The position numbers were made by a program, and so were the translations under genes. A DNA stretch of 64,000 nucleotides from Nageia nagi. Taxonomy: Eukaryota; Pinophyta. Shown here piece after piece: positions 48,401-61,108 of this stretch; position 1 is the first letter of the stretch, and every line of letters starts with the position of its first letter. The notes under the pieces were generated by a model. It was given only the letters and a program-made list of their open reading frames with translations, did not search any database and was not told where the DNA came from. Where the stretch lies: assembly GCA_050084985.1 (NCBI GenBank), contig JBITNC010000001.1, positions 131,316,001 through 131,380,000 on the forward strand. Reading direction: 5' to 3'.

Positions 48401-51400
48401 TCAAACTTCACTCCCCCTTGAGGGCAACTTCACCAACCCAAGAGAATCCCTAAGCTTGTTGAACTGAGCTTCAGGAAGGGGCTTGGTGAATAAATCAGTA
48501 GAGTTGTTAGTAGATGGACAATACTTGAAGTGTATGATGTTATCTAGAACCTTCTCTCTGATAAAATGGGCTTGGATTTCCACATGTTTGGTTCTTTGAT
48601 GGAATACAGGATTCTTAGCCAAAGAGAAAGTCGATTGATTGTCTAAAAAGATAAGAGATGGGCCATTTTGCTCATACCCAATTTCATTTAGAAGATGCCT
48701 CAACCAAATAGCATCTTGGGTGGCAATAGACATGGCTCGATATTCAGCTTTGGTGGTAGAAAGAGTCATAGTAGGTTGCTTCTTAGAAGCCCAAGGAATA
48801 GCACCAGAACCAATGCTAAACACATATGCAGAGGTTGATTTTCTATCATCTCTATCTCCCCCATAATCAGAATCTGAGAACCCAGAGAGAATAATCAAGG
48901 GCACTTTGGAATACTTAAGAGCAAGATCCTTTGTCCCTGCCACATACCTCAAGATTTGCTTATTAGCATTGAGGTGTTTAACATATGGTTTTTGCATGAA
49001 TCGTGCCATCAAATTCACTACAAAGGCAATATCATGTCGAGAGATAGTCAGATATAGAAGACTACTGATCAATTGCCTATAAGCTGTAGCATTAGCTAAC
49101 TGAGAATCTGAGCTCAGAGATACCATGATTCTAGGAGAAATAGGTATTGCAGCATATTTACACTCCTCCATTCCAAACTTTTGTAATATGTCTGATATAT
49201 ACTTAGATTGACTAAGATAAGTACAATCTTTGTGTTGGTATACTTGCATCCCAAGATAGTAATGCAATAGACCTAGATCAGTCATTTCAAATGTTGCCTT
49301 CAATTTGGAGATGCACTCTTGGATGATTTCAATATTATTGCTAGTTATGAGAAGATCATCCACATAAAGGAGTATTAAGACCACTTCTTTTCTTTGATTG
49401 AGTACATAGAGATTTGAGTCAAAGAAGCACTTGGAAAAACCAATATCTGCAAAGAATCCTAAAATTTTCTTGTACCATGCTCTAGGTGCTTGCTTAAGTC
49501 CATACAAAGACTTCTTAAGCTTGCACACTAAAGAATCTTTACCTTTTGGAATAAATCCTTCTGGTTGATTCATGTAGATTTCTACATCCAAGTCACCATT
49601 GAGAAATGCACTCTTGACATCAAGTTGAAAAGCTTTCCATCCTTGAGTTATAGAAAGAGCAAGGATTATCCTGACAGTAGGCATCTTGGCCACAGGAGCA
49701 AAGGTTTTCTCATAATCAATACCATATTTTTGAGCAAATCCTTTGGCCACTAACCTTACTTTGTATTTTTCAATTTTTCCGTCAGAATTGTACTTGAACT
49801 TGTATATCCATTTATTTCCAATTACATTTTTCTCATTGGGATAAGGAACCAAATCCCAAGTTTCATTTTTTATGAGCACCTCATACTCAACTTTCATAGC
49901 TTCCATCCAACACTCTTGCTTGGAAGCTTCTTTGAAGGTTGATGGCTCATTCGTATTATCAATTTTGGCAAATAAAGAGTTATTCAAGGTCATACTCCTT
50001 ATAATTCTCTGAGCTAGAGAATTTTGCTCTTGTGGTGACTTCCCTACATGATCATCCAACCAGTTAGGTGCAGGCAAAGAATCATCTAAATCTGACACCT
50101 CAGCATGAGAGGTTTTATCCTCAGGAAGTTCATTGAACTTGACATCCCTAGAAACAAAAATTATTTTATGGGATGAGGAGTAGAGCCTGTAACCTCTATG
50201 GTAATTATCATACCCCACAAAGATGCATTTTTTTGATCTTTTATCCAAAATCTTTCTTTTCTCTGAGGTAATGAAGGCAAATGCATCACAACTGAAGACC
50301 CTAAAGTGTGAGAGGTTAGGTTTCTTTCTTATCCATGCTTCATACAGAGTTTTACCTTCAACTACTTTAGTAGGACACCTATTTAGGGTGTGAATAGCAA
50401 TGTGAACAGCTTCACCCCATAAGAAACTAGGAAGGTTACCCAACATGCACCTTGCTATTTCCATAATGGTTCGATTCTTCCTTTCAGCAACTCCATTTTG
50501 CTGAGGGGTGTAATAGATTATGAATTGCTTCTTGATCCCATGTTTAACATAATAGTTATTAAACTCATTGCTATTATACTCACCCCCATTATCAGATCTC
50601 AACATCTTGATCTTAAAATTAGTTTGATTTTCAACAAGAGCCTTGAAGTCTTTAAACCTGTAAAAAGTTTGATCCTTGTGCTCAAGTAGATAACCAAATG
50701 TCATCCTACTGAAGTCATCAATGAAGGTCAGAACATAAGAAGCTCCCCCTAGAGACTTAGTCTGTAATGGACCCATCAAATTTGAATGCACAAGCTGTAG
50801 AGGATGAGTAGCCCAATTCCTTTGCTTGAAGTTGCCATTATTGTTGCCCTTTTTCTCATACTTTCTAAAGGTAGATGAGGACTTGTTATCTTTGAATTTA
50901 TAATGTTTGAACTTCTTCTTGAAAGGAGTTTTGGTTGCTCCTAGAGCAATGTTATTATCCTTTGGAGAAAGGTTCAACATTTTCTTATTCAAAGTTTCCT
51001 CATGCTTCAGAAGGAGTCTAGAGAGGTTATCAAGAGAGATGACATCTTCTTCATCATCGAGCCTTGTTTCCATAACCGTGACAAAGTTACTAAACTTTGT
51101 AGAAAGGCTTTGAAGAATGATGAAGACCATGAACTCATCATTGATCCAGTTGCACCCACAGCCAACCAGTTATGTCCTGAGGTCAATGATTTTGTTCAAG
51201 TAGATAGAGGCACTTTCATCTTCACCTTGATGATATTGCAATAATTTTTGTAAAATGGTGAACCTCTTTGGAAATTTTGATGCAAGGTAAATTTTCTTTA
51301 GCCTATCCCAAGCTTCCTTTACTGACATTGAAGAAGAGATCATGAGAAGGACATCATTTGAAACTGCACGATAAATCATTTAAGTTGCTAACTCATTCTT

Positions 51401-51562
51401 TGAGTTGTATATTTCAAGAGCCTTCTCATCGGTAGGAGTGACCAAGTCTTCATTAACTATCTGTCATAGCTTCCTTGCTTGTAACTCAGCTTTCATACGA
51501 GGTTCCCATATTCCAAAGTTGGAACCGTCGAGTATATGCTTGGGTATGAAGGTTTCAACCAT
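48401..51562 (-). pseudogene. Element C gag-pol with 252-codon in-frame deletion
   Basis: Frame starts at 51562 (MVETFIPKHILDG) and runs to KLPSRGSEV at 48401. The gag part has three stops (about 51470, 51380 and 51168). From 51130 to 48401 the frame is open for 909 codons. Compared with B, bases equivalent to 42556-43320 are missing: 756 bp, exactly 252 codons. This joins gag (KKGNNNGNFKQRN) directly to the integrase core (WATHPLQLVHSNLMG). The zinc knuckle, the protease and the integrase zinc-binding HHCC are gone. The integrase has N in place of the first catalytic Asp (VHSNLMG) but keeps SDNGGEY and NGVAERKNR. RT keeps LLYVDDLLI, and RNase H keeps GGDRDDRKSTSAY, AEYRAMS and DNQS. The product could not be matured by its own protease. 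Confidence 0.92.
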
Positions 51563-51854
51563 TCCTACACAAGAGTAAATATACAATAAGAATGAAGATT
51601 TTTACAATTTACCATCTATACAAATCAAACATAAGTAAACATGTCCCACATGTGCAAACTTATAAACCAAGATCTATAGAACGATAAAGTTGGGGTTGTT
51701 TTCTTGTATAGAATTAGGCCTTCACCTAGATGCCCGCAAGGTGGAGCCCAGGTACTACCAGTCCTCAACCAATTCACCTTGGTTAGTAATATACTCTCTC
51801 AAGGAGAAGTACCAACTATTTTCCAAGGATTTGATGTATCTTAGACCGACCATT

Positions 51855-52870
51855 TTAATTATCTTTTTAAGGTTTTCAGTTTTTCTCCTAGGTTATCAGG
51901 ATAATCCTTGAATGGACGTGCGGACATGTGGTATCACTACACACATGCCTGTCCACCTAATAGAGTTATGTCCAATCCAACAGAGGTCTTAGGGGTAATT
52001 AAGATAGACTTACCACCACTTGGTTCTTCGAACTAAAAAGGCTCCAGTCTTCCCTATCCTCACCTTGTGGCTCCCCAAACAAGTCATGTTGTGGAAAAGT
52101 ACATGCGGATGTGTTCATTTTAGGGGTTACTTTTAATATTTTGCATTTTGCAAGCAATTGTGCAAAAATATAAAGTAAAGTAAAAATATATCATCCACAC
52201 GAACTTGAAACCTAAAAAGTCCAATGGGTTTTGTACTAACCCCTAAAGGACTTTTTACATTTTGCATACTTTTGCTCAAGTTCAATTTAAAAAGGCTAAG
52301 TCCTACTTAGCATTAATCCATAGCTTAAACATGTATTATTCCATGACTTAAAATTAAGTAATAAACATGCATCATGCATTAGTTAACTTAAAATTTTAAG
52401 TACTAAGCATGCTTTATTCCTAGCAAGGTTAAGAGGTATGCATTATAAATTTAGCATGCAAGATCTAGATAAGCATGCTTTATTCCTAACAAGGTTAAGA
52501 GGCATGCATTATAAATTTAGCATGCAAGATCCATGCAAGATCTAAAAAGATTTAAGGAAAAAATTATACAAATTCCCCCCATTTTTACTTAAAGTTCTAA
52601 AACTTGGATGCTAAAAAAAATGTTTTTAAGTTTGGTTCCTCCCTCCTTTTCACTTAATGTGTTATCCCTAAAAAATTGGTCTTTCAAGTATGCATTTTAA
52701 GTAAATATTGCCTTTTTTTACTTAGAAATAGCATAGGTTTTTAGGAAACATGAAATACTTAAAAAAGACATAGGTAAAATCCCTTAAATGGTTAATTTAG
52801 ACCTAGACATAAAAAGTCAAACCCCCTTCGTAGTTGGTAAAAAAAATTAAAGACTCAACAACTATTATGG
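51855..52870 (-). other. Element C leader shared with A and B
   Basis: Noncoding, homologous to 10229-11600 and 44350-45600, shorter through several deletions. A local duplication of AAGCATGCTTTATTCCTA...GCATGCAAGATC lies at 52400-52535. Confidence 0.75.
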
Positions 52871-53233
52871 AAAAAAAATTGGAAGGTGGCCATGTGTAAG
52901 CCACATGGAGGTTGAGAGGCTAGGTGGAGGGTGGTAAGGCACATGGGGCAGCCAAAGGGCTGTTGACCATCCCAGCCGTGAAGATGATAAGGGGTGGGGA
53001 AGAATCCATTCAGTAGATTGTATCCATTTTGGGTATCAGAAGGTCGTAAGATGGTGAAGATCACCGTTATAGAGCAAAGGGAGGAGGAGAGGTCACGTAG
53101 AGGTTGGTACCTATGTCTGAAGTGCTAAGGAGGCTCATAGGTTTCAATGACCCATAATGTATTAGTTTTGTGCATACCATATCATTCAAAATACAAACTG
53201 ATACGTTGCAAAAATACAAAGCGAGGAGGGAGA
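52871..53233. other. Element C cargo, unidentified part
   Basis: GC-richer than the leader. It begins with the piece also present in B (GTTGAGAGGCTAGGTGG). No protein is recognised on either strand. Confidence 0.4.
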
Positions 53234-53790
53234 CTACATCGCGATGAGGGCAAATGAGGAGGGAGAGGTTGGAGCATGGATTCCTGATACATTACCCTCC
53301 ATGGTGGTCTGTGATAGTGCATTTGTTAACAAATCATTAGCCATTTCATTAGATAGATTATACGCATACCCAATGATCACTGCAGTTCGTGAGACTATTT
53401 TCGAGTGGGCAATTGGTATGCCCTTCATTTAACGAATATTGCATTCCATTAGATTGTATTTCAATGAGGCAAAAATAATTTTGAAGGCCATTTCATGGTT
53501 CTATTTTATGTATATCCTGTGATCATTGAAGTCCATGAAACACTATCTACATCTTGTCAAACAATTTGCGTGCCTTTTCAACGTTCCATTTTGTGCTTAT
53601 CCTACGATCATGAAACTCTATCTGCATCTTATCAAATAATGCGTGCACCATCCCTATGCTTCTACCATGGATGTGGAGTTGGAGGCAGTTGTGTGACAGA
53701 GGCCGCTATGGGAGGAGCCACCATTGCAGTCCATAAGACTACAGTTCGATGAGGTAGTCTATCAAATAATTCTTTAAAAATTGTACTTCA
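53234..53790 (-). pseudogene. PPR gene fragments carried by element C
   Basis: Minus strand: ELFDRLPHRTVVLWTAMV at about 53775-53715; NVEKARKLFDKM near 53590-53550, followed by FHGLQ where the VSWT anchor shifts frame; and MPIAHSKIVSRTAVIIGYAYN at 53425-53360. These are PLS-class PPR motifs in the sense orientation of C. Between the first two motifs an unrelated stretch of about 75 bp (53640-53715) is inserted. The PPR array is therefore a rearranged fragment, captured before or during the life of C. Confidence 0.7.
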
Positions 53791-53799
53791 TTTATTCAT

Positions 53800-54620
53800 A
53801 AATCTCACAGACTTAGAATGACAAATAAAATGAAGGTATTTAATTGACATTTAAGCAAAGTCTTATAGTTAGGTAAATTTTTTTTTTAAATATTTTGGTT
53901 GCGTATGCCTTATACAAAAGATCTACGAATTTATTTTACCACAGGCATTTTATGGGAGACAAAAATACGTATAGATTACTATATAGCGTTGTTCAACAAT
54001 GTTTACAAAATTAATATTGTATTCCTCCCAAAAAAATGATTTTAATAATAAAGACACAAAAAAATCCACTCTTGCTCCCCTTTAAAAAATAATAACCTCC
54101 TTATAGTTTTATAAGGTAGAAAATCAAGGCTACTGATAATGCTACCACTTTAACTAGGAATTAGTTCAATGTTTTAAGCACTTTTTATTAACAATGCTAC
54201 TAACATAAGAAGTTAGTGTAAAAAAAAATTGCTTGCATTGCCATTTTGATCATATAAATACCTCTTAATACCAAAGGAATAAAAGGAATAAATACCTCAT
54301 AATACCAAAGGAATTAAAGGTATGTAAAAGAAAAAACAATAGCAATATTGCAACTAATAAAAAAAAATGTTAGTATACAAATTGCAAATTTTACATAATG
54401 TATTATTGCCCAATCACTTAACATAAAAGATTGTTAGTAGAACAAACAAAATGAGCAATAATATATTATATTATTGAGGTAATGTTTGCTAAGAGTTGAA
54501 CTAACATAATCATAAAATAATGTTAGTATCAAAATGAAATAATTCATAAGATAACCAAAGGAGGAGGAAATTTATACCTTCTCTTAGAATTTACCTCACC
54601 AAGACCTTAAAATTGAAGGA
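53800..54620. other. Element C leader, PBS-proximal part
   Basis: AT-rich, with repeated words such as TACCAAAGGAAT (about 54270 and 54303). No gene recognised. The last part (TTTATACCTTCTCTTAGAATTTACCTC) corresponds to the PBS-proximal leader in A, B and D. Confidence 0.5.
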
Positions 54621-54624
54621 ATAA

Positions 54625-54703
54625 GAGCTTCCACACCAAAAAGAGCTTCTACACCAAGAAGAAGAGCTTCCACACCAAGAAGAAGAGCTTCCACACCAAG
54701 CTC
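54625..54703 (-). repeat. 21-bp tandem repeat next to the element C PBS
   Basis: AAGAGCTTCCACACCAAGAAG and variants occur four times in a row, ending at the PBS. A and B have one copy of AGCTTCCACACCAAG at this place. Confidence 0.85.
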
Positions 54704-54711
54704 TGATACCA
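54700..54711 (-). other. Element C primer binding site
   Basis: TGGTATCAGAGC on the minus strand, two bases after the 5' LTR. Confidence 0.9.
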
Positions 54712-54713
54712 AT

Positions 54714-55172
54714 TGAAGGATTTAGACCTACTCTAATCCTCAAGGTCCAAGACTAGGAAACTCAATCATACAAAAGATAACACAAATATAATGTGGTTCC
54801 TCCCTCCTTGGGAGTACATCCACAACTAGTTCTCAATTCTCAATCTATGCACCTCTTACAACAATTCTCTTTCTCTCCTACACAACTAGTCGAGTAATCT
54901 TACTCCAAAAACTTAGTTATGTTACAAGAGGAGAGGCCCTCTATTTATAGCTTGAGAGCACCTCCCTAACCTCCCTTTAACCCAAGGGTAAGGTTAGGGT
55001 TACAATAAATGTATCACCTAACTTTAACCTACCAACTAACCACATGATAAAGTCAAAGTCTACATAATAAAGAATTCAATTAATCCCTTAAGGTATCTAC
55101 ATATCCTTTAAGTGATTAATTGAATTTACAAGGAGTTTAGATATTCACAATATTTCATTACAAATTCTAACA
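54714..55172 (-). repeat. Element C 5' LTR
   Basis: 459 bp, pairing with 47177-47635. TATA box CTATAAATAG on the minus strand at 54940-54949. Followed by CCTCC. Confidence 0.92.
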
Positions 55173-55177
55173 CCTCC

Positions 55178-55547
55178 CACCTTGGGAGTACATCCACAAC
55201 TAGATCTCAATTCTCAAACTATGCACCCTCTTACAACAATTCCTTTCTCTCCTACATAAACTAGTAGAGTAATCTTACTCCAAAAACTTAGTTATATTAC
55301 AAGAGGAGAGGCCCTCTATTTATAGCATGAGAGCACCTCCCTAACCTCCCTTTAACCCAAGGGTAAGGTTAGGGTTACAATAAATATATTACCTAACTTT
55401 AACCTACCAACTAACCACTTGGTAAGGTTAAAGTTTACATAATAAAGAATTCAATTAATCCCTTAAGGTATCTAAATATCCTTTAAGTGATTAATTGAAT
55501 TTACAAGGAGTTTAGATATTCACAATATTTCATTACAAATTCTAATA
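55178..55547 (-). repeat. Element B 5' LTR, second part
   Basis: Continues the B LTR from CACCTTGGGAG to CTAATA. The terminal CA has become TA. Followed by ATATG (55548-55552), matching 38785-38789. Its length plus 121 bp gives 491 bp, the same as the left LTR. Confidence 0.9.
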
Positions 55548-55552
55548 ATATG

Positions 55553-58360
55553 CATGTGGATGAAAATAACTTTGTATTTATCTTAATATGGAAATTAGAA
55601 AACTTTGATCTTAGACCCATCATTTCTAGAATAACATCATCATTCTATAATATGTAAAATGATAAAGGAGTTGATGGAGATGTAAGGGAAAATTATGGAT
55701 CATATTATGACCTCCTAGCATTGATCCCATGCCCAACATCAACATGCATATTTTATCTTTGTAAACCTTGCTTTAAACTTTTAGGAATTTATGATAATTG
55801 AACCATTACTAAATATTGTTTATTTGAATCTAAATCATTATGTTTTGACTCACTTGAGCTCTTAACACTTGGATATTTCTTGTTAAACTTTAGACTTAAT
55901 AAAAAATTATCAGGAAAGAATTCCATTCCTTATTTTTTTGCCCAGTACTTTTCCCTTTTATTTGCACTTATCCATAAAATATTTATAGATAAAAGGAAAA
56001 TAAATATTTATATCCTTAAGTTTTTTACTTAGTTGATCATGTTTATTTTTTTGCTTCTTTTGGTGAACATGTTTTTCTTCTTCACTTTATTGTTCACTAG
56101 ATGAAGTGTATTTGTTATAAAGCACTTCCTTGATCTTATTTTCTTACCGTATTTTGAATAGGCATTACAACATCATCATTGATCTTCATCCTAATGTGAA
56201 TGTTGACTTTTCTTCTTATGTGGATGCTCATCTAATGATTTATTAATAATTTTTTCAAAATCTTTTATCAAATTTATGATATTAGCATCACTAAAATAAT
56301 ATGTGCGCATTCTAGTTTTCATAACTTCTAATACTTTTTGTGCTTCCTTTCTTGAATATTCCATTTCATTGAAAGGGAAAAGAGTGGGCCCTACTCTCCT
56401 AATCATGCTCTTTAGATTACCTTCAACCTTATTGTATGAATAATGACTTCATGATTAAACTTCAGGAATCAATGTATGGTAGAAGAAGTTACCCTCATGG
56501 TATGGATCCATGGTATTTTAAAAAGGATATTAAATTGAAGCTTCCTATCCATGACATATGTCTTAGTATGTATTACCTTTGGTCCTACTTGAATAAAAAA
56601 AAATGTTTAACACATTATTTCTCCACATTGTCAAATTTGTTAATCTTTATCATTGACCTTTTGAGCTTGGTGAATAATTTTCCTTCAAACTCTTTCAAAA
56701 ATATCAATGAAAAAATATTGAGCCATGTGATAATGTTTATATTGTCATTTAATTATCAACCCAAGGTTGAATCCACTTATAAGGCAATAGCATAATATAT
56801 GCAAGAACACTTAGTAATTTGATCAGAAGTCATAGAATTTATAGGTACGGTTTGTAAATAATATGAAAGTAAAAAGAAAGAAGAAAACTATAAAAATTAA
56901 AGAACATTAAAGGAAAAAAGAAAGCTACAAAAAATCATGAACATCTAAAGCAAAATTCAATGAAATAAATCCACACTTTACTAAATTAAAACATGCTAAA
57001 AAAAGAAAAAAAAATGATGAAAGTAAAGAAAACACAAATCAAAAACTCAATCAACTAAAAGAAACACAAATACAATCAAACAAAAGACATAAAGAAGGAA
57101 ACATCTAGCCTAGAATAGGGGTTTAGGTAGATTCATTCCCTAGCCATATATCCAAGTTAGACTGTATAACACATTCTTATAATGACAAGCTTAGAATATT
57201 ATCGATGAATAATTCTTATTACAATGATGAACAACTTATCTCCTCCATCTCTTGAGTATCAAATTATCCCTTTATATGTTTTGGGAAGAGAATATGGTTA
57301 CAATTTTACTTACTATTGAAATAATTTTCTTTGGCTGGTGTATTAAGATAGAGTGACTCAAATATATTACAATAAAAACAAAACTAATTGAAATGAATTG
57401 TATTTTACTTAATGTTAAGAATTTGCTAACGCATGACAATAAACACATCTTAACTGATCAATGTATTAAGTATTCATTATATCCATCTACTCAACCTCAT
57501 GATGCTTGAATTGGTAGTTGAAGGTACATGAGTATCTTGAATATAAACTCTTGTATTTGATTTGGTTTATGATGTGTTTCCTATGGTATATGGTTTCAAT
57601 GGTCTAGGATTTGAATTTGAAGATAATTAGATACATTCCATATATTTACCCTACTTAATAAAGCCACACTTCAACAACATATGTCAATTTATCAACCAAC
57701 AATTATTCCATTAAACATAAATCTTTTAGTAAAGTTAACATTAAAAATGAATTAATTTTATTCCTTCAAAAGGTTAATATTTCTTCCCATGTTCAATTCC
57801 CTTTTTCTATGGAGAGCTACAAACTACTATAGCATGATAATTGCAATTTGTCTATTCATAAGGTGTTTCCATCTTACTACAAACCACTACAAATTGCTTC
57901 TATTGTTATTGTGGTATGTTGATTCATGGAAAGGTACTATTTCATCCTATCATAGATAGGAAGCTTCCAAAACATAGAAAATAACATAGAAAATACTCAC
58001 TCTGATTTATAACATAATTTCTATCTATATTCTATTAATCATTCATAGAGGTGTGCAAAATAAGGATGGATAAGGCTATCTTTGGGTGAAGTAAATGGTT
58101 AAATAGGTGGTATTTTTTTGACTCTTCATCCCTCCTAAATGCACAATTTTACATGTCCTCATGCAAAAATATCAAAATTATTTCATTTTAGGAGATTTGG
58201 AAAATATAAGTCCCAAGCTTCAAAAGATAGTCAAGTTGGTTTATTTGAAAAATTATTATTTAGATATTTGAAGTATCTTGAAGATTTTGATCATAGTAGT
58301 AACTAATTCCTCCCCCATCTAAAGATGATGCATGTACTTGGGCATCAGGAAGGAGATGTG
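55553..58360. other. Unassigned AT-rich stretch
   Basis: No family recognised. Open frames of 71 codons (56191-56406, minus) and 119 codons (56436-56795, plus) read like random or very old coding sequence. I cannot support a gene. Confidence 0.35.
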
Positions 58361-58365
58361 ACATG

Positions 58366-58450
58366 GAGAAGTATATGGAAAAACAAGTATGTTGTAAGTA
58401 GTATATGGAAAAATAGGTATGGAAAAAGAAGTATATGGAAAAATAAGAGT
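58366..58450. repeat. Short tandem repeat AGTATATGGAAAAA
   Basis: AGTATATGGAAAAA and close variants occur about four times between 58372 and 58446. Confidence 0.7.
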
Positions 58451-61100
58451 GTATAAATGAATTGAATGATTAAATTAGAAATAGGAGAAATGTGTTTTAT
58501 AGAAATTGTAAATTGCTTTAAGAAGGGAAGTTATTTCTTTTTTACTTACGCTTTAAGAAGATTGGAATTTTTTCAAAGGCATCCATAACGGTAGAAACTT
58601 GATGAAAGAGTTCTTTGATGCATTTTTTTGGAATATAGAAAAACTAAAAATAGATGAAATTTCTCAAAACTTGATAGACTTGTAATTATTACAAAGATTC
58701 TAAAACTTGATAGTTTTCATCCTTCATGAATCCTCCTAGAATGCAATTGAATTATTACCAAGGCATCTTCAAGGAAAGCAATATGATCAATCAATACACT
58801 TCTTACTTTCCCAGAACTAGGGGACTCATATCAAGACTCATTTTTATAAAGCCCAACCTTGTTCATCAAAATCCACTAAAGTCAATGACCATCACCTATT
58901 GGTCAATATAATCGATAGTCTCATTTTTATTGCCAAAGTTTGGGAAGATTGTACAAGCATTGCAAATGATTTTAAACAAAGCTTATAGCATTTCTCTACT
59001 CTTATGTAAACAAGATTTACTAGCTATGTCTAGGTGCTAGGGATAAAATACAATTATCATTAACATAAATTTAGGAAGTTACAACTATGTATTTCAAGCT
59101 ATAGCTTAAATATATTGTAGATTTAATGATTATGTTAGATTGTAGTTATTTATATATAGGTTGTAGTTTATAGATTCTCTTTAGATTCATATTACCATTG
59201 GTAGATATTTTTAAATATAAAGCTATATATACATCTTGGATTAATGTAATACAAGAGGTTGGATATTTTAGCATTTGCACATGAGTAATGTAATATCTCT
59301 CTTCTAGTTCAAATTGATATGTTCTACATATATTTACCTTTTGTTCAGTAGGTAGGCAATTGAGAACCTTGTAAGATGCAATTATTATTCTCATACTATT
59401 GCTTGCAAATCTACATTATTTGAGAAATGGTCTATATTATTGCTTGTAAATCTACATTTTTTTAGAAATGATCTATATTATCATTTGTATTTTTTATTGA
59501 TAAATGATTTCCTTGTAAACCTAAAATTCTCCAGCACACTTAGGTTACTTTGTTATAAAAGTGACATGGAAGGTGAGTTATCCTTAAAAAGGAGTTTTCT
59601 CCTTCCCCAGTTGATGAGGGTGGATCCTTTGGTATTGAATTTAACCAATTTACTCCTATAGTAAAAAGGTATCAATGATTGGTTATTATGATTTTAACAT
59701 TGCAAAGGATTTGTAAAATCCTATGAGGACTAGTCCATGTATGATGGAACTCTCCTCTTTGGGTTTGCATTTATGGATGATAGAGTAGACTAATCTCTTG
59801 ATGAGATGTACATAGTTCTAATAAAATGATCAATTAACTACATTCATTTTTAGCACCAAACTTCTACATGATGTAGGTATTTGAGTTTTCCTTCTTCTAG
59901 CAAAGTTAAGCATGCTACCCATTTCTATTGAATAGAAGAAAGATTGATTCTTATCATCTATGTTGATTATAAGATCTGCATTTTGTATTACTTTATGGTC
60001 AATGGATTTCTCCCTTGAATAAATTCATATCAAGTTTATCAAGAATTAGATCACCACACCATGTTGTAGATCCATGTAGCTTATTTCAATTCAATGATCC
60101 AATGAGATTGATACCAACTTATCACTTGAATTAAAACATTCTCAAGTTCAAGATGAAGTTGTGGTCATATAGTTTTGAACATTGTATCATACATGGAAAC
60201 AAACACTTGAAAAAAATTTAGTAAGAAAAAATTATGGATCACCTATGACTTCTTTGGGAGGTTCAAAGCAAGAAAAGATTTATTCATATAAGAAGTTGAT
60301 GATCTATTCTATTGAGAATTTTTACAATAATTTCACTTGGGCCCATTTTGATTAATTCTTAATGGTAATAATTAGATATCAGTATCATTGAGAGAATTCT
60401 ATCATCAAACCTAAGAGAATCATACACCATTGTCTAATGTAGGACTTCTCTTTTTCCCTTTTTTACATTCATTACAAGTGATGATAAAATATAGGATATC
60501 TTTTCCTCTATAAGGACAATAGTATTTAAACATTTATATATTATAGGAAGTTTTTTTGGTTGAAAAATATTTCGTATAAGAATAAACATGAAGGATTCTC
60601 AGTAAATCCCTCACTTCATGTTCCTATATATATCTGGGTACAAAGCAATCACTCTCAATTCTAAAAAGGAAATCATTAATCTAAATATATGGAGTGCTTT
60701 GTTGAATTGCTTCATTATAATTATGAAACAAAAAGTTTTTTATAAAATTCATTGGTTAGAATTCCATTTGTAATTTTAGTATACCAAGGACTTTGGATAT
60801 GTTTTGCTTGTTGATTTATCATAATGTCCATAACTTCCTCTTTATCTAAGAGTTCATCATCACTCTTCAAGTGAGAGTTGTTTCCTAGATCCAATTTTGG
60901 TATGAATAGCTATGCCTTATTTGCTAAAACACTAGAATAGGGCATCTTATTATTTAGTTGAAATGCAATTATTTTCTATGAATCAATATCCTTCTACCAT
61001 TGATATTAGTTATTCTCAATCTTTGTGAGTTACAATTATCTTAGTCTTTTTGCATGCCTTTGTTGATTCATCATGAGGTGGGAAGACTAATGATAATTGA
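58451..61100. other. Probable decayed retroelement sequence
   Basis: Lies downstream (minus strand) of the protease remnant at 61109-61318, so pol of that element would be expected here. I could not read an RT or integrase motif with confidence. TCNECKKGKK near 60470 is only weakly like an integrase zinc-binding region. Confidence 0.3.
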
Positions 61101-61108
61101 TTAATATA

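Larger units (their letters stand above)
47177..55172 (-). mobile_element. Element C: Ty1/copia retrotransposon nested in the B 5' LTR
   Basis: Complete 7,996-bp element on the minus strand with two 459-bp LTRs (47177-47635 and 54714-55172), PBS, polypurine tract and CCTCC duplications. The LTRs differ at about 9 positions by eye. gag-pol lacks 252 codons but the pol part is one open frame of 909 codons. The cargo region between leader and PBS holds PPR fragments. Because it interrupts B, it is younger than B. Confidence 0.93.
38790..55547 (-). mobile_element. Element B: Ty1/copia retrotransposon, interrupted by element C
   Basis: Full-length copia element on the minus strand, about 8.76 kb without the insert. 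The 3' LTR is 38790-39280. The 5' LTR is split into 47056-47176 and 55178-55547 by element C. Flanked by ATATG duplications. The internal part has a polypurine tract, a tandem-repeat 3' noncoding region, gag-pol in one frame with about ten stops, a leader, cargo with PPR fragments and a SINE-like insert, and a mutated PBS. The two LTRs differ at about 12 of 491 positions by eye, so B is the oldest of the A/B/C copies. Confidence 0.92.

Noticed and set aside
48401-51130. 909-codon open frame as a possible intact or domesticated host gene
   Set aside because: It lies inside element C between clear LTRs, PBS and polypurine tract, lacks its own gag start and protease, and has an altered integrase. 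It is retrotransposon pol.
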